5,442 nucleotides of DNA. It comes from Chloroflexota bacterium. Its GTDB lineage: Bacteria; Chloroflexota; Dehalococcoidia; Lucifugimonadales; Lucifugimonadaceae. The notes under the pieces were generated by a model, which worked only from the letters and a program-made list of their open reading frames with translations, was not told the origin of the DNA and did not search any database. A program made the translations under genes and the position numbers. The DNA lies in contig JACQUF010000364.1 in assembly GCA_016210435.1 (NCBI GenBank), forward strand, positions 1 to 5,442, written 5' to 3'. Positions 1 through 5,442 of this stretch are shown here, in pieces (positions within the stretch are counted from its first letter, which is position 1; the number at the start of each line of letters is the position of its first letter).

Positions 1-938
1 ACGCCCTGGAACAGTAGAGGGATGAAGATGATGGCGCCGAACATCCCGAAACCGGTGAGGAAGATCGCAACAAACGAGACGGCAACGATCCGGTTCTTGA
101 AGAGCTCGAACGGAAGAATGGGGTTTGAGGCCTTCGTCTCAACCCAGAGAAATGCGGCCAACGCAAACGCCGAAGCCACGAACCCACCAACTACGCGGCC
201 CTGGGTCCAATCGCCGTCACGTCCCGCCCAGGTCAGCGAGAGCATCGCGGGCAGTACTGCAGCCACGAGCAGCAACGCACCTGCGTAGTCGATCCTCCGC
301 TCCATTCGATGAGAGACATTCGGGAAGAGCCGGACGAAGGCAAGTATGACCGGGATGCCGAGCGGCAGGTTGACGAAGAACACCCAGTGCCAGGAGAGGT
401 TGTCGGTGATGAAACCGCCCGCCAACGGGCCCAGAATGGACGAAACGCCGAACATGGCCGCGATGAGGCCCTGGTACTTGCCTCGTTCCGAAGGCGGAAA
501 GAGGTCGCCAATGGTGACGAACGAGAGGGACATCATGACCCCACCGCCGAGACCCTGAATCGCCCGGGCACCGATCAGCGCGTTCATCGAGGGCGACAGC
601 CCCGCGAGCACGGAGCCCGCCAGGAAGACGGCAATCCCGCCAACAAACAGCCATTTCCGGCCGTAGATATCAGATGCGGCGCCGGCCAGCGGCACTACCA
701 CTGTCGAAGCGAGGATGTATGCGGTCGTTATCCAGGTGTACCGGTCGAAGCCACCGAGGTCGGCCACGATTCGGGGTAGCGCGGTCGCCACGATGGTCTG
801 ATCAAGCGAGGCCAGAAATATCGAAAGCATCACGCCGCCAAGCGTCAAGCGGACCTGGCGTGGCGTCATGCCGAGATCGGTCCAGAACTGCTGTTCGGCG
901 GCCCTGGAGCTTCCGGCGGACTCGGAAGCCTGTGTCAT
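1..938 (-). CDS. DHA2-type (EmrB/QacA-like) MFS drug efflux transporter, 3'-truncated by the window edge
   Basis: Probable proton-driven multidrug exporter of the inner membrane, DHA2 (14-TM) branch of the major facilitator superfamily. The 312 readable codons cover about the first two thirds; the C-terminus lies beyond base 1. After a polar cytoplasmic N-terminus (residues 1-32), helix 1 carries the DHA2 signature LDQTIVATALP (45-55, with the conserved Asp46). Motif A follows at 86-96 (GAASDIYGRKW), motif B at 125-133 (RAIQGLGGG) and antiporter motif C at 164-175 (GVSSILGPLAGG). WHWVFFVNLPLG (183-194) is typical of the EmrB/QacA group. The ATG at 938-936 overlaps the hydrolase stop upstream (ATGA); only a weak AGG precedes it, which fits translational coupling. 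Family assignment is firm, while substrate is unknown: drug, dye, fatty acid or a product of the adjoining hydrolase are all possible. Confidence 0.93.
   Translation of the reverse strand, partial: MTQASESAGSSRAAEQQFWTDLGMTPRQVRLTLGGVMLSIFLASLDQTIVATALPRIVADLGGFDRYTWITTAYILASTVVVPLAGAASDIYGRKWLFVGGIAVFLAGSVLAGLSPSMNALIGARAIQGLGGGVMMSLSFVTIGDLFPPSERGKYQGLIAAMFGVSSILGPLAGGFITDNLSWHWVFFVNLPLGIPVILAFVRLFPNVSHRMERRIDYAGALLLVAAVLPAMLSLTWAGRDGDWTQGRVVGGFVASAFALAAFLWVETKASNPILPFELFKNRIVAVSFVAIFLTGFGMFGAIIFIPLLFQG
935..938 (-). other. ATGA stop/start overlap coupling hydrolase and MFS genes
   Basis: Read on the minus strand, these four bases are ATGA: ATG starts the MFS transporter and TGA ends the serine hydrolase. 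This is a classic arrangement for termination-reinitiation. The absence of a good Shine-Dalgarno sequence just upstream (only AGG three bases before the ATG) supports dependence on translation of the upstream gene. Confidence 0.85.
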
Positions 939-2431
939 GTGCCTGCACCGCTCTGCACGGTCCGCAGGCGACGGTAGACGGTGCCGCCGAGAGCGAACGA
1001 AGCCACATTGCCGGCCGGGTCGAGATCAAACTTTGCCAGCTCGCCGGCACCCCGCCCACCGTCAACTTCGAATGCGAAAGGATCGGTAGTCGGCTTCAAC
1101 TTCGCAGGTGCGTGCAGCGACCGCACGCCGGGAGGCAGTACCAGGTGGAGTTGACCTCCGCGCCATTCGATGTTCACGAACAGCACGTTAAGAGCCACAT
1201 ACGATCCCAGGAATCTCCGCAACGCCTCGGGGGCAGGACTTATAATGGGTGTCTGGGCTTTCCTGGTCGAGGTCGCAGCATCGGCGAATGCGTCAAGCGC
1301 AGGGACCGCAACATCTTCCGGCGCATCGTGCCATCCTAGGTTGGTCAGGAAGATGAACCCTGTACGATGCGCGGGATCGAAATGGATCGTAGTCCTGTGC
1401 CCCGGCAGCCCGCCGCCGTGGTTCAGATAGACGCGATCGCCTGAGCGAACCGCGCGCCAGGGAAGGCAGTATCCCGTTTTCCAATCGGGCTCGAGAATCT
1501 GCGGGCGGTGCATCTCGCGAAGGGTGGCCGCGGCGAGGACACCGTCACCCGGCCTTCGGGCGCCCTGGTTCGGCAGGCTCATCACGGCGTCTCCCGGAAC
1601 GGGCGAGGGGGGATCGCCCCCGGCTCCATCGGGACCACCCCTTCCGCCGTACGGGGAAAGCTGGAACGAAACCCAGCGGGCGAGGTCCTCAACGCACGAA
1701 TAAAGACCGCCGGCCGCTGTGAGACCGTTGAGCGACTCGTGCTTCGCCAGCGCTGGATGGTCTGAGAAGGGGTCGCCGTCATAGCCGGTCGCAAATCTGG
1801 CTCGCTGCTCATCCGACAGGGTAAAGGTGGTGGATGAGAGGCCAAGCGGTCCGATGATCCGGCTGGTGATGTACTTCTCGCATGCCTGGCCGGACACGCG
1901 GGCAACGACTTCACCCAGAAGGGCGAACGCAAGGTTCGAGTACTTGAACGCGTGATCGGCGTCCAGCACGACCTCGACCGCCGGCATGCTGGCGAGCACC
2001 CGGTCGAGCGGCGGGAAATCCAGGGATTCCCAGTAGTCGAAAGGTGCTTCGCTCACCAGTCCCGAATGATGGGTCAGCAGCCTCCGGAGCGTCACCTGCT
2101 CGATCGTCCCGCGCCTGGCGCGCACCTTCTTAAACTCCGGGATGTGCGATGCGATCGGGTCATCGAGCTTCAGTTTGCCGGCGTCACGGAGCTGCATGAT
2201 CGCGGTGCCGGTAAAGGTCTTGGTGATCGAAGCCACGCGGAATAGAGTTCGGTGGTCGGGTCGCCGGCGGGACCCGAGATCGGCGACGCCAAAGCCTTCG
2301 GACCAGGCGAGCGATCCGCCGATCACAATCCCGGCAACTGCGCCCGGGATCTGGTAGCGCAGAATGGCGTTCTCGATCACCTGGCGTATGCGGGGGAGCG
2401 CGGCCGTCAATGCGTCGGTGTTGGGCGGCAT
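935..2431 (-). CDS. Serine hydrolase, class C beta-lactamase / esterase family (PF00144-like)
   Basis: Cytoplasmic penicillin-recognising-fold serine hydrolase of 498 residues. Counting from the ATG at 2431, the catalytic signature SITK gives nucleophile Ser68 and Lys71, the second motif YSN gives Tyr164 and Asn166, and the third is HGG (338-340) in the place of KTG. Residues 1 to about 385 form the beta-lactamase-like domain. Residues about 399-489 look like the small beta-rich C-terminal domain often attached to such esterases (FLGSYVAL... to GGTVYRRL). A Gly/Pro-rich stretch at about 262-297 looks like an inserted loop. The start is chosen because AAAGGTGA sits five bases before this ATG; an ATG 21 codons upstream has a weak site and adds only a basic, unconserved tail. 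No signal peptide is visible, which argues against a periplasmic antibiotic-degrading role. Members act as esterases, D-amino-acid peptidases or rarely beta-lactamases; the substrate here cannot be told. It is co-translated with the exporter downstream. Confidence 0.92.
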   Translation of the reverse strand: MPPNTDALTAALPRIRQVIENAILRYQIPGAVAGIVIGGSLAWSEGFGVADLGSRRRPDHRTLFRVASITKTFTGTAIMQLRDAGKLKLDDPIASHIPEFKKVRARRGTIEQVTLRRLLTHHSGLVSEAPFDYWESLDFPPLDRVLASMPAVEVVLDADHAFKYSNLAFALLGEVVARVSGQACEKYITSRIIGPLGLSSTTFTLSDEQRARFATGYDGDPFSDHPALAKHESLNGLTAAGGLYSCVEDLARWVSFQLSPYGGRGGPDGAGGDPPSPVPGDAVMSLPNQGARRPGDGVLAAATLREMHRPQILEPDWKTGYCLPWRAVRSGDRVYLNHGGGLPGHRTTIHFDPAHRTGFIFLTNLGWHDAPEDVAVPALDAFADAATSTRKAQTPIISPAPEALRRFLGSYVALNVLFVNIEWRGGQLHLVLPPGVRSLHAPAKLKPTTDPFAFEVDGGRGAGELAKFDLDPAGNVASFALGGTVYRRLRTVQSGAGT

Positions 2432-2436
2432 TTGCT

Positions 2437-2444
2437 TCACCTTT
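2437..2444 (-). promoter_or_regulatory. Ribosome binding site of the serine hydrolase
   Basis: The minus strand reads AAAGGTGA, ending five bases before the ATG at 2431. It is a good match to the anti-Shine-Dalgarno sequence and decides between this ATG and the one at 2494. Confidence 0.75.
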
Positions 2445-2492
2445 GGAACGCGGGTCTTAGGGAGGGGCACTCTGACAGACCGGCAGCTCTTC

Positions 2493-2509
2493 ATCCGCCT
2501 GGGGCGGAT
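2493..2509. other. Perfect inverted repeat (7-bp stem, 3-base loop) in the hydrolase 5' leader
   Basis: ATCCGCC and GGCGGAT pair perfectly around TGG (plus strand), giving a compact GC-rich hairpin about 60 bases upstream of the hydrolase ATG. It lies in the 139-base gap between the methyltransferase stop and the hydrolase. Neither strand has a T run after the stem, so it is not a standard intrinsic terminator. It could be an operator, an mRNA-stabilising hairpin, or chance. The rest of the gap (2432-2570) shows no gene and no convincing promoter. Confidence 0.4.
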
Positions 2510-2570
2510 TCAGGATGACATGATTGAGGGGCTCACAAACTCCCAGTGAGGTGATGCTGGAGGAGCTCGT

Positions 2571-3407
2571 TTACGCGGCGCGGATGGCGACCACGTTCAG
2601 CCAGTTGCGAGGCACAAAGCTGATCTTGAGGTCTTCGAAAGCCTGTCTCGCGCCGCGCTGAAGCGCCGCGCTGCCGCGGTCGAGTGGGACGCCCGGCAGC
2701 GTCCCCTCAATGAAATCCTTGAACGTAGATATGTCGATGTAGCCTTCGAGCGGGAACTCCACCAGGACGACTTCGGCCTTCTTCACGCCGAACCCGTGCT
2801 CATTCAGCAGGGCAGCATATCCCTCAGCGCTGAGCTGCCGGCGCGCTTCGGTCTTGTCTGTCCGGGTCGGCCGGAGACCGTATTCCTTCGAGAGGATGCG
2901 GAGCGACCGCATCATCCACCGGCGATAAAAGGCTTCGCTCTCGGGCGGGTTGGATCCATCGAAGAATGTCGTGTTGAAGGCAAGGGTGCCACCGGGGCGC
3001 AGGGAGTCACGCACTTCGTCGAGCAACTTGCCCTTGTCCGGCACGTAGTGAATCGAGTTGCAGTAGACGATGGAATCGACCTGCTCCCGCACTGCGGTAC
3101 GCAGGTTTTCAACCTCGGCCTGCACGAACTTGACCATCGCAGCCTTGCGATCGCCAAGCTCCGTTATAGCCTGCCTGATGGCGGCGGCAGAGTGGTCGAT
3201 CGCGTAGATCACGGTCTGCCTCGCCGATGTCAGGCGCTCAAGCATCAGGCGCGTAACAGCGCCCGTGCCGCAACCCAGGTCGATGATGCGCTGATTCTTG
3301 CCGACGTCTGCGAGATCAAGAAGGCGGGCGTTGACCTGCCGGTAAAAGTCGAGATTCGCGAAGCGCGTGAATGAGTAATCAGTCACGGTCTGGTTGGGTT
3401 CGGCCAC
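2571..3407 (-). CDS. Class I SAM-dependent methyltransferase, substrate unknown
   Basis: A soluble 278-residue protein with a Rossmann methyltransferase core. Motif I, the SAM-binding glycine loop, is DLGCGTGAV (43-51). The acidic residue that would contact the ribose is Asp71 in YAIDHS. The motif 4 region is DSIVYCNSIHYV (111-122), and LRPGG (136-140) is the usual post-core turn. The helical insert at about 155-195 and the C-terminal part up to NWLNVVAIRAA probably form the substrate lid. This layout is common in small-molecule methyltransferases (BioC/UbiE/ArsM-like folds), but no substrate-defining motif is seen and the cysteine pattern of arsenite methyltransferases is absent. Translation starts at GTG (3407), fixed by GGGAGGA four bases upstream. 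The gene is followed 139 bases later by the hydrolase-exporter operon on the same strand, so a shared transcript is possible but not shown. Confidence 0.9.
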   Translation of the reverse strand: MAEPNQTVTDYSFTRFANLDFYRQVNARLLDLADVGKNQRIIDLGCGTGAVTRLMLERLTSARQTVIYAIDHSAAAIRQAITELGDRKAAMVKFVQAEVENLRTAVREQVDSIVYCNSIHYVPDKGKLLDEVRDSLRPGGTLAFNTTFFDGSNPPESEAFYRRWMMRSLRILSKEYGLRPTRTDKTEARRQLSAEGYAALLNEHGFGVKKAEVVLVEFPLEGYIDISTFKDFIEGTLPGVPLDRGSAALQRGARQAFEDLKISFVPRNWLNVVAIRAA

Positions 3408-3411
3408 GCTA

Positions 3412-3418
3412 TCCTCCC
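3412..3418 (-). promoter_or_regulatory. Strong ribosome binding site before the methyltransferase GTG start
   Basis: The minus strand reads GGGAGGA followed by TAGC and GTG. This near-consensus Shine-Dalgarno sequence makes GTG at 3407 the start with little doubt; no in-frame ATG lies nearby upstream. Confidence 0.8.
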
Positions 3419-3489
3419 GCGAAGCGGAAGCGGCACGACCGTAAGTATGAGGACGTGAAGGCTAACCGCTAAGAGTCGCCCGACCAGGA

Positions 3490-3498
3490 ATTCTAGCA
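3490..3498 (-). promoter_or_regulatory. Candidate extended -10 promoter for the methyltransferase
   Basis: In the 152-base gap between the MOT1 stop and the methyltransferase, the minus strand reads TGCTAGAAT. This is a TGn extension plus a -10 hexamer with one mismatch to TATAAT, about 83 bases before the GTG. No recognisable -35 box lies 16-18 bases upstream, which extended -10 promoters can tolerate. This is inferred from motif match only. Confidence 0.35.
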
Positions 3499-3507
3499 CG
3501 TAAGGGG

Positions 3508-3542
3508 GGCGCGGGGCTTTGATCCCAGCTTTCCGCCGCGCC
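3508..3542 (-). terminator. GC-rich hairpin after the MOT1 transporter, weak terminator candidate
   Basis: On the minus strand GGCGCGG (3542-3536) and CCGCGCC (3514-3508) form a perfect 7-bp stem around a 21-base loop. The stem begins 18 bases after the MOT1 stop codon. It is placed where a terminator should be, but it is followed by CCCCCTTACG rather than a T run, so it is at best a non-canonical or Rho-assisted terminator. Confidence 0.25.
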
Positions 3543-3559
3543 GGCCAGAGGTGTGAGTC

Positions 3560-4825
3560 CTAGGCAGATGGGACGATACGCTCGAGCGCGCCGACGACCC
3601 GGATGAACACGGGTCGTTCAGCCGGTCGATCCGCCAGCCTCAGACCATAGCGGGCCGCGGTCCATCTGATACCCCAGTAGAGGACGAGCCCGGCTGCCGC
3701 GCCTATCGCAAGGTTTCCCCCGGCCGCCATGGATACGGCCGCAATGAGGACCACCAGCAGCAGATGCGGCGTGGCCTTCACGTTCAGGCCGAGGAACACG
3801 TGCTGGATTCCGACATAAAGGAGCAGCGCGCCTAACGTCGCCGCAGGAAGCAGGTTGCGCACTTCCATCGCCGACCGCCCGAAAACGATAGCGATAACAA
3901 TCAGCACCGTCCCCAGGACCGCAGTGGCGAGCGGTGTGCGGGCGCCGAGCCGGTAGTGGGCGGTAAGTCCGCCGCACCCATGGCAGTTGGGCAGGCCACC
4001 GGTCAACCCTGCCCACAGATTCCCGACAGCGACGCTGAAAGCGATCCGCGAAGGTGTCGCTCGTTTTGCCTGTTCCCCGAAATAGGTCTTTGCCGCGTCC
4101 GCTGTTGCCATCACCGAATTTGCCAGGGTGAGCGGGAGCTGAGGAATCACGAGTAACACCAGCGCGGTCAGGAAATCCCCCGGCGAGGGAAATTCGAAGG
4201 CGAGCGGGGCGGGGCCGAACCGCCAGCCTGAGACAGCATCGGAAACCATGAGTCCTGAAAGCACGCCGAGGACTATCACGAGGACTGCTGCTGGCACCGG
4301 ACGAAGGCGCAGCACCAGGACGAGCAGAAGAGCGCTGCCCAACCCGAGGATGATCCCCAGCGGCATCGAAACGCCTGCCACTTCGGCAAGTACATTTTCG
4401 CCCCCGAGGAAGAACGGCTTCTGGAAGATCATCTGGTAGGCGCCCTTGACCAGCAGGAACCCCAGGCCGAGCTGTACGCCTCGCACGACCGGTACGGGCA
4501 CTGCGCGTTCTATCGTTCGGATAGCATTTGTGAGAGACAGCGCGGCCAGTGCGCCGGCCATCAGGAGGGCGGCCGCAGCGATGACCGTCGGAGGGGATTG
4601 GTGGGCGATGGCGATGACGGCAAGCGCCTTCAGCGGCTGGACCGGCATGGGGATCCTGAAATATGCCCCTGCCAGGAGGTAGGCGATCCCGACGCCGAAC
4701 AGGGTGGTCGTCGGGTTGAGGCCGTTGATCGCGATCAGCGCCGCCTCGAGGGGTATCAAGACACCCAGATCGCCGAATGCGCCACTCAGCTCTCCAGGCG
4801 TCAGGGCATATCGGCCGATTCTCAG
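3560..4825 (-). CDS. MOT1-family putative molybdate/sulfate transporter, probable CTG start
   Basis: Polytopic inner-membrane protein of 421 residues, probably about ten hydrophobic segments, related to the plant and algal MOT1 molybdate transporters and distantly to SulP sulfate permeases. Both family signatures are present, counting from CTG at 4825: IPMPVQPLKALA (58-69) and the segment 279-297 beginning PNCHGCGG and ending YRLGART. PQLPLTLANS (228-237) and the N-terminal GELSGAFGDLG (11-21) also fit. The first TTG (4759) would remove that conserved N-terminus and part of helix 1, so the start must lie upstream. The frame is open back to a TAA at 4888-4886 but holds no ATG, GTG or TTG. CTG at 4825 has GGAG eight bases upstream and gives a normal N-terminus. 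A one-base frameshift at a G run (4843-4839) is the alternative. No molybdenum-cofactor gene lies nearby, so the substrate (molybdate, sulfate or another oxyanion) is unproven. Confidence 0.88.
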   Translation of the reverse strand: MRIGRYALTPGELSGAFGDLGVLIPLEAALIAINGLNPTTTLFGVGIAYLLAGAYFRIPMPVQPLKALAVIAIAHQSPPTVIAAAALLMAGALAALSLTNAIRTIERAVPVPVVRGVQLGLGFLLVKGAYQMIFQKPFFLGGENVLAEVAGVSMPLGIILGLGSALLLVLVLRLRPVPAAVLVIVLGVLSGLMVSDAVSGWRFGPAPLAFEFPSPGDFLTALVLLVIPQLPLTLANSVMATADAAKTYFGEQAKRATPSRIAFSVAVGNLWAGLTGGLPNCHGCGGLTAHYRLGARTPLATAVLGTVLIVIAIVFGRSAMEVRNLLPAATLGALLLYVGIQHVFLGLNVKATPHLLLVVLIAAVSMAAGGNLAIGAAAGLVLYWGIRWTAARYGLRLADRPAERPVFIRVVGALERIVPSA

Positions 4826-4830
4826 TGCAG

Positions 4831-4863
4831 TTACTCCGCCCCCGAGCGTATCCGAGACATCAT
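4831..4863 (-). CDS. Possible 10-codon leader ORF before the MOT1 gene
   Basis: ATG ATG at 4863-4858 opens a frame encoding MMSRIRSGAE that ends in TAA at 4833-4831, five bases before the proposed CTG start. GAGGG lies three bases before the first ATG and six before the second, a plausible ribosome binding site. It is in a different frame from the transporter. It may be a translated leader that feeds ribosomes to the CTG, the true 5' end of the transporter broken by a one-base deletion, or chance. Confidence 0.25.
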   Translation of the reverse strand: MMSRIRSGAE

Positions 4864-4960
4864 GGACCCTCGCGAACGCCCCCGTTTAGCCGCCTGTAAC
4901 CAATTCTATGACCGGGGTGGCGCATAATCATTGGAGATTTGGAAAGAGAGGTCGAGGACG
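4864..4960. promoter_or_regulatory. Divergent promoter region between MOT1 and HIT genes
   Basis: The two genes diverge here, so both promoters should lie in about 100 bases. For the minus strand, TAGAAT (4908-4903) is a one-mismatch -10 box about 78 bases before the CTG. For the plus strand, CATAAT (4923-4928) is a one-mismatch -10 box about 32 bases before the HIT ATG. Neither has a recognisable TTGACA-like -35 box at normal spacing. No clear operator palindrome was seen. Region assignment is by context; individual boxes are tentative. Confidence 0.4.
4946..4957 (+). promoter_or_regulatory. Ribosome binding site of the HIT gene
   Basis: GAGAGG (4946-4951) lies nine bases and a second GAGG (4954-4957) three bases before the ATG at 4961. 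This supports the ATG over the in-frame TTG at 4931, which has no Shine-Dalgarno sequence. Confidence 0.6.
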
Positions 4961-5440
4961 ATGAAGCATTCGACTTATGTGGCGGCCTGCGGAATCTGCC
5001 GCCAGAACGCCGGCGAGGTGTCGATCGAAGGCGGCATCGTTTACGAGAACAGCCTCTGGCTCGTGCGTCACATGGCGGCGCCCACGCCTCTCGTCGGATG
5101 GACGATGTTCCATACCCAGCGACACGTGCAGGGCCCCGCGCATTTCACGGACCAAGAGGCCCAGGCATTGGGCCCGGCGCTCCGGACGGTGTGCGAGGCA
5201 GTCGAGCGGCTGAGCGGAGCTCTCCGCGTTTACATCATGAATTTCGGCGAGAGCACGCCGCACATGCACGCGCACCTCGTGCCCCGATATCAGGATATGC
5301 CGGCCGGAGTGCCCTGGAGCGTAGCTGACCTCTACCGCGCGGTGGGGCAGAAGAAGGCCCAGCCAGCGGACCAGGCGAAGGTGCTGGAGTTCACGGCGCG
5401 ACTGCGCGGCGAGCTGGCAAAGAAGGGTCTGCCGGGTTAG
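4961..5440 (+). CDS. HIT (histidine triad) family nucleotide hydrolase/transferase
   Basis: Soluble 159-residue HIT-domain protein that probably hydrolyses or transfers nucleotide phosphoesters or phosphoramidates in the cytoplasm. The histidine triad is HMHAHLV (101-107); by homology to HINT proteins the middle His103 would be the nucleophile. CGIC (10-13) is the N-terminal Cys pair that, with a His in the HTQRHV segment (51-56) and His101, makes the structural zinc site in many bacterial HIT proteins. NFGES (94-98) just before the triad is also typical of the family. Length is normal for a HINT-like protein with a modest C-terminal extension; residues 125-159 are charged and helical-looking. 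The ATG was chosen over the TTG ten codons upstream because of its GAGAGG/GAGG site. It is transcribed divergently from the MOT1 transporter with no obvious functional link. The exact substrate (adenosine phosphoramidate, ApnA or other) cannot be told. Confidence 0.93.
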   Translation: MKHSTYVAACGICRQNAGEVSIEGGIVYENSLWLVRHMAAPTPLVGWTMFHTQRHVQGPAHFTDQEAQALGPALRTVCEAVERLSGALRVYIMNFGESTPHMHAHLVPRYQDMPAGVPWSVADLYRAVGQKKAQPADQAKVLEFTARLRGELAKKGLPG

Positions 5441-5442
5441 AC

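Noticed and set aside
217..654. 145-codon minus-strand open frame inside the MFS gene
   Set aside because: It is out of frame with the MFS sequence, has no recognisable domain and is Arg/Gly rich, as expected of a shadow of a GC-rich gene.
309..1339. Long plus-strand open frames (309-779 and 674-1339) antisense to the MFS and hydrolase genes
   Set aside because: They are low-complexity Arg-rich translations opposite two genes with clear family motifs, with no family features of their own.
935..2431. Antibiotic-resistance class C beta-lactamase (AmpC)
   Set aside because: There is no signal peptide, an HGG motif replaces KTG, and the length with a C-terminal beta domain matches the esterase/peptidase branch instead.
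2432..2494. 21-codon N-terminal extension of the serine hydrolase starting at ATG 2494
   Set aside because: The extension is basic and lacks signal-peptide character, its ribosome site is weak, and the internal ATG at 2431 has AAAGGTGA at ideal spacing.
2796..3374. 192-codon plus-strand open frame antisense to the methyltransferase
   Set aside because: It lies opposite a gene with a strong ribosome site and intact SAM motifs, and its translation has no recognisable features.
4757..4759. TTG start for the MOT1 transporter
   Set aside because: It would remove the conserved GELSGAFGDLG segment and part of the first membrane helix.
4931..4960. TTG start ten codons upstream for the HIT protein
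   Set aside because: There is no Shine-Dalgarno sequence before it, and the ATG at 4961 has GAGAGG/GAGG and places the CxxC at the usual distance from the N-terminus.
1..5442. tRNA, rRNA, CRISPR, insertion sequence, phage or defence genes
   Set aside because: No cloverleaf-like segment, spaced direct repeats, transposase or integrase motifs, or defence-associated domains were seen on either strand.

Overview
This is a GC-rich (roughly 60% or a little more by eye), gene-dense piece of bacterial chromosome with the short intergenic gaps and strong G/C third-position bias of a free-living soil or sediment bacterium. The phylum cannot be fixed from the sequence. The protein families would fit Acidobacteriota, Gemmatimonadota, Chloroflexota or similar groups, but that is inference. 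No RNA gene, CRISPR array, insertion sequence, integrase or attachment site was seen.

Layout: four genes lie on the minus strand and one on the plus strand. From right to left, a histidine-triad (HIT) hydrolase (4961-5440, +) is divergent from a MOT1-family putative molybdate/sulfate transporter (3560-4825, -). Next come a class I SAM-dependent methyltransferase (2571-3407, -, GTG start), a serine hydrolase of the class C beta-lactamase/esterase type (935-2431, -), and a DHA2-type major facilitator transporter (938 to beyond base 1, -, C-terminal part missing).

The hydrolase and the MFS exporter form a clear operon. The hydrolase stop codon overlaps the MFS start codon in an ATGA junction, so translation is probably coupled. 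The hydrolase has no signal peptide, so the pair looks like a cytoplasmic esterase/amidase made with an efflux pump. The methyltransferase lies 139 bases upstream of this pair and may or may not share its transcript. The methyltransferase and the MOT1 transporter are separated by 152 bases holding a candidate extended -10 promoter, so they are probably separate units.

The most interesting point is the 5' end of the MOT1 gene. The conserved N-terminus of the family (GELSGAFGDLG) is encoded upstream of the first TTG, but no ATG, GTG or TTG lies in frame before it. Either translation begins at a CTG behind a GGAG sequence, or a one-base frameshift at a run of five Gs separates the true ATG from the body of the gene. 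A 10-codon ORF with its own GAGGG sequence ends just before the CTG. Otherwise the window looks like ordinary housekeeping and accessory content; I see no convincing new multi-gene system.
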